This document shows positions 28,426-36,486 of a stretch of DNA of 43,797 bases, piece by piece. Made by a program: the position numbers and the translations under genes. The DNA comes from Pseudomonadota bacterium. Lineage in GTDB: Bacteria > Pseudomonadota > Gammaproteobacteria > JAIEPX01. The stretch lies in contig JAKORL010000036.1 of assembly GCA_029777855.1 (NCBI GenBank), positions 1-43,797 on the forward strand. The letters are read 5' to 3'. How positions within the stretch are numbered: position 1 is the first letter of the stretch; every line of letters starts with the position of its first letter. The notes under the pieces are model-generated. The model had not been told where the DNA came from, did no database searches, and saw only the letters and a program-made list of their open reading frames with translations.

Positions 28426-29208
28426 ATGATGAACATTAAAATACTTTTCCCTGGGCCAAAACACCCAGAAATTCAACTACGAACCCTTGATGATCTACTG
28501 CCATACCAAGATGCAGGGGTAAAATTGCACTTAGGGTTTAACGAAATCGGCCCTTTGCATTGCCAAACAAGCATCGAAGAAACTTTAGGACGAGCGGGTA
28601 TGGCTCAACAAGCTGTGATCGCTGAAAGGGAAGGAATGGACGCAATAGTCATTGAGTCTATGGGCGATACTGGGCTTATAGAATGTAGGGAAGCGGTGAG
28701 CATTCCTGTTGTGGGCATGTCAGATGCCTCTTTGCGGATTGCATCCATGTTAGGTAGGAAATTTGGAATCATAACAGCAGGCGCATATCATGGATACGCT
28801 ATAGAGAGACTTTTAAATGCATATAACCTGCAAAATCAATATGTTGGTTTTCAAAAATTAGATATGCAACCATTTTTAACAGATGTAAATTCTGATACAA
28901 ATTTGTACACTGAAATTGCTACTGCAATAGAAAAATTAATATTGAAAGATGCTGATACAGTTGTTTTAGGTGGCAGTTATTTTATAGGTAAAACTCCTAA
29001 TGTTAAAAAGCATCTTGAAGAAAATGGGCACAAAAACATTGTACTTATTGATCCATTACCACTGGCTATACGAACAGCGAGAATGTTGGCTGAGTCAAAA
29101 CTTAGTCACAGCAAAATAATCTACGCAAACCCTAAGCATGATACTCCTGTAATTGGTTATCCATCAATGCAAGGTATACCTGGAGTAAACACGGTGTCGC
29201 ATCTTTAG
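28426..29208 (+). CDS. Asp/Glu/hydantoin racemase-family protein lacking both catalytic cysteines
   Basis: 260 residues with the two-domain racemase fold signatures: an N-terminal 'KILFPGP' strand, 'AIVIESMGDTGL' at 73-84, 'IPVVGMSDASLRIASMLGRKFGIITAG' at 93-119 and 'ADTVVLGGSYFIG' at 176-188. In active members a Cys is expected near positions 78-79 and another near 184; here Ser78-Met79 and Ser184 are seen, so racemase activity is doubtful. AAAGAGAG precedes the ATG. The last four codons and stop (VSHL) come from the inserted TGGTGTCGC element at 29192, so the native C-terminus may be lost. It is divergent from the TetR gene, which likely regulates it. Confidence 0.8.
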   Translation: MMNIKILFPGPKHPEIQLRTLDDLLPYQDAGVKLHLGFNEIGPLHCQTSIEETLGRAGMAQQAVIAEREGMDAIVIESMGDTGLIECREAVSIPVVGMSDASLRIASMLGRKFGIITAGAYHGYAIERLLNAYNLQNQYVGFQKLDMQPFLTDVNSDTNLYTEIATAIEKLILKDADTVVLGGSYFIGKTPNVKKHLEENGHKNIVLIDPLPLAIRTARMLAESKLSHSKIIYANPKHDTPVIGYPSMQGIPGVNTVSHL

Positions 29209-29455
29209 TTGTTAGTAGTTTTTGTAAAACGCTATTGAATTATTGTGAATAAAGTTTGTGTAATGTTTAAGATTTAGTGATCTTGTTGCATTTTATCAGG
29301 TACTATTTATCGTTAATTAATCTTTAAGCAAAATTCTTAATGATCAGATAATTATTAACTGTGTTCTTCTCAATTTACATGGGAATTAATGCCTTATTTC
29401 ACCTTAATATAATACCGTTTTTCGAAAACTACTAACAACTAAAGATGCGACACCA
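29192..29455. mobile_element. TGGTGTCGC MITE-like element, copy A (about 264 bp)
   Basis: Terminal inverted repeats of about 27 bases (GGTGTCGCATCTTTAGTTGT... and its exact complement) bound an AT-rich, non-coding interior. It aligns throughout with copy B at 32213-32464 (shared blocks include CGCTATTGAATTATTGTGAA and TTTCACCTTAATATAATACC). Its left end supplies VSHL-stop to the racemase-like gene. Its right end abuts CCACCATGCCC copies before the transporter gene. No transposase is encoded, so it is non-autonomous. No clear target duplication is seen. Confidence 0.85.
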
Positions 29456-29559
29456 TGCCCACCCCATGCCCACCATGCCCAGACCTTCCCCTAGATAGTT
29501 GCTTTCTATATACTCACATCGGAAGGCGTGATTTTAAGACTCAAGGAAGGGCGACAATT

Positions 29560-30891
29560 TTGAAATATTCGGCACCTGCAAACTCTGTGGTTCGAAAAGT
29601 GGCCATCGCTAGTTTTATCGGAACGACTATCGAGTGGTATGATTTTTTTATATATGGGACAGCCAGTGCGCTGATTTTCCCACATCTTTTTTTTCCTAAC
29701 TATGATCCTTTGACTGGCACTCTTGCTTCTTTCGGCACTTATGCTGTTGGATTTGTTGCACGTCCGATAGGCGGAATAGTCTGCGGTCATTTTGGTGATC
29801 GCATTGGGCGAAAGTCGATGCTGATTTTCACACTCCTGCTGATGGGGATTGCCACTTTCCTCGTTGGGTTGCTTCCGACTTACCATCAGATCGGTATTTG
29901 GGCGCCGATTCTGCTGGTGTTAGTGCGAATGGCACAAGGGTTTGGCATCGGAGGAGAATGGGGAGGTGCTGTTTTAATGGCAGTCGAACATTCTCCGAAG
30001 GGACGTCGTGGGTTTTATGGTAGTTTGCCTTTGGTTGGGGTGCCCGCGGGATTGCTTCTCTCAACTATTATTTTTGGACAAATCTCAAAGCTTCCTGAGG
30101 CAGTGCTGTTTAGTTGGGGCTGGCGCTTGGCGTTTTTGCTGAGCATTTTTCTGGTCGCTGCTGGGCTAATTATTAGATTGACTGTAGTTGAGCCACCTAT
30201 TTTCGCCGCGGTACAGAAAACCCAGACCACATCGAAGAGGCCGATCATGGAAGTGCTGCGCTACCATCCCAAGAATGTGCTTCTTGCCATGGGGGCAAAA
30301 TTCGCTGAAAACGCAGTTTTCTATCTTTTCAGTGTCTTTGTCTTGACCTACGCGACTCAGCCAGCGATAGGTTTTTCCAGATCTGATGTTCTTGGTGCAG
30401 TTGCGCTGGGGGCAGTCATTGCGCTCTTTACGATACCTCTATTCGGCGCACTGTCGGACCGCCTGGGTCGTAGACCTGTTTATTTATTTGGATCAATTTT
30501 TACAGGATTGTTCGCATTTCCTTTCTTTTTCTTGATTGAGACATCGAGTCATATACTGCTGCTATTTAGTGTGGCTATGGCGCTTGGTATTGGGCACTCA
30601 GCCATGTATGGCCCGCAAGCAAGTTTTTTTTCCGAGCTTTTTGGCACCCGTGTGCGTTACAGCGGCGCTTCGCTTGGTTATCAGATGGCTTCAGTCATTG
30701 CAGGAGGGCTGTCTCCTCTGATAGCGACAGGATTATTGCAAGAGTTCAATGCATCATGGCCGATAGCACTTTACATAGTAGGCATGGTAATTGTTACCAC
30801 TGTATCGGTATTGGCTGCTTCTGAAACAGTTCACTATGATACTCTTGCCGATACTGAGACGAGCTTGGTGTCGCATCTAGATGCATCTTAA
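29560..30891 (+). CDS. MFS transporter, metabolite:H+ symporter (MHS) type
   Basis: A 12-span major facilitator, 443 residues from the TTG at 29560, which follows AAGGAAGGG at ideal spacing. An in-frame ATG at 29455 adds 35 Pro/Cys-rich residues that start inside the element end and look unnatural. Signatures are 'ASFIGTTIEWYDFFIYGT' (MHS family), 'GHFGDRIGRKSML' and the repeat 'GALSDRLGRRPVYLFG' loops. The relatives (ShiA, KgtP and ProP type) carry organic acids or osmolytes; the substrate here is not resolved. Base composition is visibly more G+C rich than its neighbours, suggesting transfer. The last residues (LVSHLDAS) are encoded by another copy of the element end. Confidence 0.9.
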   Translation: MKYSAPANSVVRKVAIASFIGTTIEWYDFFIYGTASALIFPHLFFPNYDPLTGTLASFGTYAVGFVARPIGGIVCGHFGDRIGRKSMLIFTLLLMGIATFLVGLLPTYHQIGIWAPILLVLVRMAQGFGIGGEWGGAVLMAVEHSPKGRRGFYGSLPLVGVPAGLLLSTIIFGQISKLPEAVLFSWGWRLAFLLSIFLVAAGLIIRLTVVEPPIFAAVQKTQTTSKRPIMEVLRYHPKNVLLAMGAKFAENAVFYLFSVFVLTYATQPAIGFSRSDVLGAVALGAVIALFTIPLFGALSDRLGRRPVYLFGSIFTGLFAFPFFFLIETSSHILLLFSVAMALGIGHSAMYGPQASFFSELFGTRVRYSGASLGYQMASVIAGGLSPLIATGLLQEFNASWPIALYIVGMVIVTTVSVLAASETVHYDTLADTETSLVSHLDAS

Positions 30892-30901
30892 AATGCGACA
30901 G
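30866..30901. repeat. Short TGGTGTCGC element copy forming a hairpin at two gene ends
   Basis: TGTCGCAT (30869-30876) pairs with ATGCGACA (30893-30900), with an inner AGATGCATCT palindrome. It overlaps the last eight codons of the MFS gene and ends at the stop of the convergent antiporter gene. AGCT occurs on both sides (30862-30865 and about 30900-30903), a possible target duplication. It may serve as a bidirectional terminator. Confidence 0.7.
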
Positions 30902-32134
30902 CTATGCGTGTGACTTTAGCCGATATAGCCAGCTTAATGATATGGGTGTAAAAATAGTGGTGATCGTAATGACTAATATCATGGCGGCATAAAGATCGTC
31001 TTTGAAAATTCCAGATGTTAGACCTACGTTGGCGAAAATTAATCCGACTTCCCCTCTAGGTACCATAGATGTTCCAATAATCAATTTTTCTATTAGACTG
31101 ATTTTCTTTATAAAGATTCCGGATAATAATTTTCCTAGAATTGCAACGAGGAGTAGTAAGCCTGCCAATTTCCAGATATAGGTCGAGAAGAAATATGAAT
31201 TGTGGAAATTCAATGATAGGCCGACGCTAACGAAAAAAATAGGTGTAAATAAATGAATGATTGGTCTTATTTGTTTTTCAATACGTTCGCTAAATTCAGG
31301 AGTGCGATGTAAGAATGTGCCAAGTGGTAAAAAGAACTGTCGAGAGACTGCTAAACCGGCTGCGAAGCTGCCTAATAATTCTGGAGCTCCTAATGAATGT
31401 GAAATCCAAGAAAATAATAACATAAATGATACGATTGTTGTAGGTAACAGTCCCGGCAGTTCGCTTTTTTGATCCCATTTTCTAATTACAGTGGAAACAA
31501 ATTTTGCTGCAATGGGAGCAGTGATAAAAAAGATTACAATAAACAGCATTAATTTTCCTGAATTCCACCAGCTTACTTCTCCGCTTGTTGCGTAATCAAA
31601 TAGGAATGCCAATAATATAATCCCAATAATATCATCTAATACGGCTGCCCCGATTATAACGTGGGCTTCTGCGGTGTTTTCCCGTTTTAAATCTCGAAAA
31701 ACACGTAAGGTAATTCCGATACTGGTAGCAGTTAAGGTACTGGCAATAAATGATGAAACAATCAATGAGAAGGAGAAATAGTAATAGCTTATCCAAAATC
31801 CTAGTATAAAAGGTAATATCACTCCCACTAAAGCAACGCTTAGAGCATTTTTTCCTGCAGATGTTAATTGGCCTAAATCTGTTTCTATTCCTACTTCAAA
31901 TAGTAATAGAATAATACCCATCTGAGCCATAAATTGAATGGGGTCACTAAGTTGTATCCACCCTAATATGCTAGGTCCAATTATGATGCCAGCAGCCATT
32001 TCTCCAATAACGGCAGGGATACGAATATAACTAGCTATCTCGCTTAAAGTTCTAGCAGACACCAAAATAATAACTAGCTGTAATAGTAAACTATGTGAGT
32101 TCATACGATAATCTTGGTACTGAAATAGCACCAT
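30902..32134 (-). CDS. Cation:proton antiporter, CPA2 (Kef/NapA-like) family
   Basis: 410 residues with about 12 membrane spans and no C-terminal TrkA-N domain. 'MGIILLLFEVGIETDL' near residue 70-85 and 'AAVLDDIIGIILLAFL' with the paired Asp of electrogenic CPA2 exchangers are visible, as is 'TSMVPRGEVGLIFANVGL' near residue 355. Likely exchanges Na+ or K+ for H+ across the inner membrane. Start: the 32134 ATG follows AGGAG very closely, so the adjacent GTG or the downstream ATG 32104 may be the true start. It is convergent with the MFS gene. Confidence 0.9.
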   Translation of the reverse strand: MVLFQYQDYRMNSHSLLLQLVIILVSARTLSEIASYIRIPAVIGEMAAGIIIGPSILGWIQLSDPIQFMAQMGIILLLFEVGIETDLGQLTSAGKNALSVALVGVILPFILGFWISYYYFSFSLIVSSFIASTLTATSIGITLRVFRDLKRENTAEAHVIIGAAVLDDIIGIILLAFLFDYATSGEVSWWNSGKLMLFIVIFFITAPIAAKFVSTVIRKWDQKSELPGLLPTTIVSFMLLFSWISHSLGAPELLGSFAAGLAVSRQFFLPLGTFLHRTPEFSERIEKQIRPIIHLFTPIFFVSVGLSLNFHNSYFFSTYIWKLAGLLLLVAILGKLLSGIFIKKISLIEKLIIGTSMVPRGEVGLIFANVGLTSGIFKDDLYAAMILVITITTIFTPISLSWLYRLKSHA

Positions 32135-32212
32135 TCTCCTGAGTTTAAGCTCAATAAATTTGTATTAATTCTATTATAGGATAAATATGCGGTAGTGCCC
32201 AAACTGGGAGCC

Positions 32213-32464
32213 TGGTGTCGCATCTTTAATTGTTAGAGGTTTTTGAAAAACGCTATTGAATTATTGTGAATTAAGCTTGTGTAATATTTATAATTTAGTA
32301 ATATTGTAGCATTTTATACGGTACTATAATTGTTAAGCGAAAATCTCACTGATCGGAAAATTACCAAGACTTTTATTGTTAATTTTTATGGAATTTAATG
32401 CCAAATTTCACCTTAATATAATACCGTTTTCCGAAAACCCCTAACAACTAAAGATGCGACACCA
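32213..32464. mobile_element. TGGTGTCGC MITE-like element, copy B (252 bp) with 4-bp target duplication
   Basis: Same ends and interior as copy A (29192-29455). It is flanked by AGCC at 32209-32212 and 32465-32468, consistent with a 4-bp target site duplication and hence transposition. It lies between the divergent antiporter and double-TM2 genes and pushes their regulatory regions apart. It is non-coding. Confidence 0.88.
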
Positions 32465-32536
32465 AGCCTCAAAAAATGGTCTACACTAAAATAGAGTCTA
32501 TTCACGCTCGATGTGAGCAGCCAATGGAGAATTGTT

Positions 32537-33544
32537 ATGGCAGATTTATTATATTGCTCAAAATGTGGCGCACAATGCCAAGTAGGAGACCTTTTTTGTA
32601 AGGCTTGCGGAAACGCGATGGCTGGCCAAGTTGGCACAGCTTCTGTCATAACGTCCCCTAGTGATATCAGCTCGAAATCGGCAGCGGCAGCATTTTTCTT
32701 ATGTTGTTATCTGGGGTATTTTGGTATTCATCGATTTTATACTGGAAAAATCGGTACTGGCATTCTAATGTTATTGACTTTTGGTGGAGTTGGAATTTGG
32801 GTATTAATTGATTTGGTGATAATTGCTTCAGCTCATTTTAAAGATAAACAAGGTCGATACCTTCAATTTAAACCCGCCGATCCACAAACCAAAAGCAATA
32901 AGTCAGTGAACACGGCATTGTTGCTAGCCAGTTTCTTTGGCCCAATTGGTATACATCGTTTTTATGTGGGTAAGATTTGGACTGGTATATTAATGATATT
33001 AACTTTTGGTGGAATTGGTATTTGGGCGTTGATTGATATTATTATGATAGCATGTGGTAATTTTAAAGATAAACAAGGACAATATCTCAGTGCACGTCGT
33101 GAACTCGCACCGTCAGGGAAAACTATCATCACTGTTATTGGTATCACAATATTCTCAGTATTCATTCTTATTGTACTGATCGTTGCTCTCACTCTCTACG
33201 CAACCAGTGGTCTTACGGATGCAGCTCGTGAACAATTAGCCGCTTTAAATCAGCATGATTATCAAAAAGCTTATTCTTATACCTCTCTAGAATTTCAACA
33301 TAATACCTCTCTGGAAGACTTTACTCATTTTGTTGAACAATATTCTCCTATTGGTAACAATAAAGACTCTACATTTAACGAAAGAAACATCGACGCTGTT
33401 TCTGGTATTGGAACGATATCTGGCACATTAGAAGCAAAGGATGGTACAAGAATTTCGGTAACATACCATCTGACCAAAGAAAATGGGATGTGGAAAATTC
33501 TAGAGATTAATGTGTTACCCGCTAATGCAGGATTGCAAGACTAG
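32537..33544 (+). CDS. Zinc-ribbon protein with two TM2 domains (335 aa)
   Basis: The start ATG 32537 has TGGAGA upstream. Residues 7-24 form a zinc ribbon (C7, C10, C21, C24). Two TM2 domains follow at about 45-110 and 125-185, each with 'GIHRFY.GKI.TGIL..LTFGG.GIW.LID' and ending 'FKDKQG.YL', so they arose by duplication. A further membrane span lies around 197-220, then a ~110-residue extracytoplasmic domain ('AAREQLAALNQHDYQKAYSYTS...') of the DUF4878/NTF2-like type. TM2 proteins are membrane proteins of poorly defined role. It stands alone after element B. Confidence 0.85.
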   Translation: MADLLYCSKCGAQCQVGDLFCKACGNAMAGQVGTASVITSPSDISSKSAAAAFFLCCYLGYFGIHRFYTGKIGTGILMLLTFGGVGIWVLIDLVIIASAHFKDKQGRYLQFKPADPQTKSNKSVNTALLLASFFGPIGIHRFYVGKIWTGILMILTFGGIGIWALIDIIMIACGNFKDKQGQYLSARRELAPSGKTIITVIGITIFSVFILIVLIVALTLYATSGLTDAAREQLAALNQHDYQKAYSYTSLEFQHNTSLEDFTHFVEQYSPIGNNKDSTFNERNIDAVSGIGTISGTLEAKDGTRISVTYHLTKENGMWKILEINVLPANAGLQD

Positions 33545-33572
33545 AGTCAAGCTGTCAGCAGTTTCTTTTTCT

Positions 33573-33617
33573 CTATTGTAAATAATATTCTAAAGTTTCT
33601 TGTGATGCAGATTGCAT
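33573..33617 (-). pseudogene. Detached copy of the 3' end of arnA
   Basis: On the minus strand this reads MQSASQETLEYYLQ-stop, against MQSALQQTLDYYLQ-stop at the end of the arnA gene (34494-34538): 37 of 45 bases match and the similarity continues a little into the 3' flank (TTTTTCTC). It lies 44 bases beyond the stop of the orphan gene at 33662, about 0.9 kb from the intact arnA end. It is a leftover of a duplication or of an insertion that split an older arnA 3' region. Confidence 0.75.
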
Positions 33618-33661
33618 ATGGCTAGGGCGTGATGTTTGATTAGACGTGTGCTGGTTCCATT

Positions 33662-34309
33662 TTAAGGTCTGATGGTCTTATTATGTTCGGTTCTATATTT
33701 TTCTATGATCGCCCTTTTGATTGGTTCAATTATAGGAATTAACGCTTCAGGTTGATTAACTTGGTTCATTTTTCCTGCAGAATATTGTTGTTTGAACAGG
33801 TCGGTCACTCGTTTTTTACAGTCTGCTCTCATTTCAGGGGTGAAGCAAATGCCTTCTTGCATCTCAATGTCTTTTTCTATATGTTCGACGAATTTATTTG
33901 CTGCTTCGCTGAGAATACGTTGTAGTGCGACATCTTCCGAAGGTGCGTTGAGGAAGTGTCGATCGATATAGTCTCGATGATCTGGTGGCATCGTTAGAGC
34001 ATCTCTTCGCAAATAGCTCAGATTGACTCTTTGATCTACATCGAGAATATACAGTGTTTTGTTACCATCTTCGCAGTCTACAAATTTATATTTGACGTGT
34101 CCATCTAGACGTTTTTGAAACCAATCGATGGAGGCAGGAGGAATTCTCACGCCACCCATAGCGAGTAGGATGCCTTCTTCCGGTGTTCCCTGGCTAGGAA
34201 TCCATTGGATATTAGGATTTTGCTCGAACAGTTTATTACCAAGCAATTTACGTAACTGCTCGATAACACCATCATACTTTTTATCTTTATTGAATCTTGT
34301 TTTTTGCAT
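33662..34309 (-). CDS. Hypothetical protein (215 aa), orphan
   Basis: I start at ATG 34309, which has GGAGG nine bases upstream; an in-frame upstream ATG (34333) precedes that site. The sequence is soluble and mixed alpha/beta, with no signal peptide or membrane span. It has an N-terminal basic segment, a central 'DVDQRVNLSYLRRDALTMPP' stretch and a Lys/Glu-rich helical C-terminus. I do not recognise a family. It sits between the double-TM2 gene and the arn operon, bordered on its 3' side by the arnA tail copy and on its 5' side by the real arnA end, so it seems to have been inserted here. Confidence 0.65.
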   Translation of the reverse strand: MQKTRFNKDKKYDGVIEQLRKLLGNKLFEQNPNIQWIPSQGTPEEGILLAMGGVRIPPASIDWFQKRLDGHVKYKFVDCEDGNKTLYILDVDQRVNLSYLRRDALTMPPDHRDYIDRHFLNAPSEDVALQRILSEAANKFVEHIEKDIEMQEGICFTPEMRADCKKRVTDLFKQQYSAGKMNQVNQPEALIPIIEPIKRAIIEKYRTEHNKTIRP

Positions 34310-34457
34310 TGTGGTGTACCTCCAAAGCTTCAAAAATGGTATAGAGTAATTCTATAGTATAATGATAAGATTGCAATAAAAATTTCCGATCTATTTTTTC
34401 ATTTTTCTGGTAATAGGCGCTTCTCTCTGATACTAAGCTAAAAGAGGGATCAGATGT

Positions 34458-34471
34458 ATGCAAATTTGCAT
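34458..34471. repeat. Perfect 14-bp palindrome ATGCAAATTTGCAT
   Basis: A self-complementary 14-mer in the short gap between the arnA stop and the orphan gene at 33662-34309. It may be a protein-binding site or a weak 3' hairpin. No further support is seen. Confidence 0.4.
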
Positions 34472-34493
34472 GCCCGCCCCCTTTTGTTTTTTC

Positions 34494-35510
34494 TCATTGT
34501 AAATAATAATCCAAAGTTTGTTGAAGTGCAGATTGCATATCGACTTTAGGTGTCCAACCGAGTTTTTGTTGGGCATTGTGGACCGCAGGGACTCTTGCGC
34601 TGACGTCTTGATAACCGGCACCATAGTGTTGAGCAGCAGAGGTGTGTGTGATTTTGACTTGTTCTGCTTTGTCTAGGTATTTTGGATAGTGTTTGGCGAG
34701 CGAAAGAATATTCTCAGCAAGTTCTGCAATTGAAAAGTCGTTGTTGGGATTTCCGATATTAAATATTTCTTGGTCTGCGCAACCGTTATTATTTTCAATG
34801 ATTTTCATGAGTGCATCAATGCCATCATCGATGTAAGTAAAACATCGACGTTGTTGTCCACCATCCACGAGTTCAATATTTTCTCCACGCACGATTTGAC
34901 TTAAGAATTTTGATACGACACGAGATTGGTTGGCATTTTTTTCAAATACATTATCGAGTCTTGGGCCAATCCAATTAAAGGGTCTAAATAGTGTGTAGGG
35001 TAGTTGATGATGTTTTCCATAAGCATAAATAATGCGATCGAGCATTTGTTTTGAACATGAATAAATCCAGCGTTCTTTGTGAATAGGACCTAATACAAAG
35101 TGCGTATTTTGCTCGTCAAATTCAGAATCGGTAGCCATGCCATAGACTTCAGAAGTGGATGGAAATACGATGCGGGTGTTATGTTTTAAGCAGCGCTTAA
35201 CGATATCTAAATTAGCTTCAAAATCGAGCTCAAATACGCGAATAGGATCTTGAACATAAACTAATGGGTTTGCAATAGCAGCCAGAGGTAAGACAACATC
35301 AGCGAGGGGAATATGGCGATCGAGCCACTCATGTGATTTAGTTATATCACCTAATGTGAAATGAAATCGTTCATGATCAAGTAATGATGTTAAATTGTGA
35401 TTGGCAATATCAAGAGCCTGTATATGCCAATCAGTAGTTTCAATAATTCGTTGTGCAAGATGACTGCCTATAAATCCGTTGCATCCTAAAATTACAATAT
35501 TACGCGTCAT
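34494..35510 (-). CDS. arnA: UDP-glucuronate decarboxylase, ArnA C-terminal domain (stand-alone)
   Basis: 338 residues corresponding to the C-terminal half of bifunctional ArnA, which oxidatively decarboxylates UDP-glucuronate to UDP-4-keto-pentose. The Rossmann motif GCNGFIGSH is at 9-17. The active-site Ser-Glu in 'PSTSEVYG' is at 120-121, and the YxxxK pair is Y150/K154. 'RPFNWIGPRLDN' and 'GGQQRRCFTYIDD' are also typical of ArnA. The ~300-residue N-terminal formyltransferase domain is absent and there is no room for it upstream, since arnC overlaps the start by 11 bases. This is the last gene of the operon. Confidence 0.93.
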   Translation of the reverse strand: MTRNIVILGCNGFIGSHLAQRIIETTDWHIQALDIANHNLTSLLDHERFHFTLGDITKSHEWLDRHIPLADVVLPLAAIANPLVYVQDPIRVFELDFEANLDIVKRCLKHNTRIVFPSTSEVYGMATDSEFDEQNTHFVLGPIHKERWIYSCSKQMLDRIIYAYGKHHQLPYTLFRPFNWIGPRLDNVFEKNANQSRVVSKFLSQIVRGENIELVDGGQQRRCFTYIDDGIDALMKIIENNNGCADQEIFNIGNPNNDFSIAELAENILSLAKHYPKYLDKAEQVKITHTSAAQHYGAGYQDVSARVPAVHNAQQKLGWTPKVDMQSALQQTLDYYLQ

Positions 35511-36486
35511 GAGTCAGTGTTTCCTGTTGTGAATGTGAAGTGTTTTCTGAAAGAGGATTAAGTTCTGATTTAATAACAAATCGTGGTCGTTTTAAAACTT
35601 CTTGATAGATACGGCCAATATATTCTCCTAGAATGCCAAGACCTAGTAAAATTAATCCTGCGAGGAAAAAGAGAATCGCGAATAAGGTGAACAATCCTTC
35701 GGCTTCAGGACCGATGATAATTCTGCGCATAAACATGTAAAATACTAATAATCCGCTCGCTGCAGAAACTAATATCCCGATCAAAGTAAACACTTGCAGT
35801 GGTACTAATGAGAATCCAGTGATCAAATCGAAGTTGTAGCGGATGAGTTTGTACAAGTTATAACTTGTTGTTCCTTCCTGTCTTGCTTCGTGTGAAACTC
35901 CGACTTCTGCAGGATTATGGGCAAATGTCAGTGCGAGCGCTGGAATAAATGTGGAGCATTCGCCACTCGCTACCATCACATCAACGATATTACGGCGATA
36001 AGCGCGCAACATACAGCCTTCATCTTTCATCGGTATTCGTGGCGTAATTTTAGCTCTGATAATGTTATGGCTTTTTGACAGAAATTTTCTCCAGAAACGA
36101 TCTTGACGATCTTGGCGATATCCGCCCACCACATCGTGGCCTTCTTCCATTTTGGCAACCAGTTTAGGAATATCTTCGGGTGGGTTTTGCAGATCGGCAT
36201 CCATCGTTACGATAATTTCACCACGAACGCGTTCCAATCCTGCCATAATGGCCATATGTTGGCCGTAATTTCCATTAAAATGGATAATACGTATTTGATG
36301 TGGGCGACGTAGACGAATTTCGTTTAACATTTCTTCTGTTTTATCTTTGCTACCGTCATTAATTAAAAGAATTTCAAAAGGTTTTCCCATGTTATCCATA
36401 ACAGGAATTAATCGTTTATATAATGATTCCAGTACTTCTTGTTCATTGTGAACAGGAATTACAATGCTGATATAGGGTAAACTCAT
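35500..36486 (-). CDS. arnC: Undecaprenyl-phosphate 4-deoxy-4-formamido-L-arabinose transferase
   Basis: A GT2-family transferase placing the aminopentose on undecaprenyl phosphate at the inner membrane. It has 328 residues. The GT-A domain 'ISIVIPVHNEQEVLESLYKRL' begins near residue 6, and the metal/nucleotide-binding 'TMDADLQNPPEDIP' lies at about 95-108. Two C-terminal membrane spans lie around 235-300. The family normally uses the N-formylated sugar, whose formyltransferase is not in this operon. It overlaps both arnB (4 bases) and arnA (11 bases). Confidence 0.95.
   Translation of the reverse strand: MSLPYISIVIPVHNEQEVLESLYKRLIPVMDNMGKPFEILLINDGSKDKTEEMLNEIRLRRPHQIRIIHFNGNYGQHMAIMAGLERVRGEIIVTMDADLQNPPEDIPKLVAKMEEGHDVVGGYRQDRQDRFWRKFLSKSHNIIRAKITPRIPMKDEGCMLRAYRRNIVDVMVASGECSTFIPALALTFAHNPAEVGVSHEARQEGTTSYNLYKLIRYNFDLITGFSLVPLQVFTLIGILVSAASGLLVFYMFMRRIIIGPEAEGLFTLFAILFFLAGLILLGLGILGEYIGRIYQEVLKRPRFVIKSELNPLSENTSHSQQETLTHDA

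Noticed and set aside
29455..29559. ATG 29455 as the start of the MFS transporter
   Set aside because: It would add a Pro/Cys-rich 35-residue leader that begins in the mobile element end; the TTG at 29560 has a strong ribosome-binding site and gives the normal family N-terminus.
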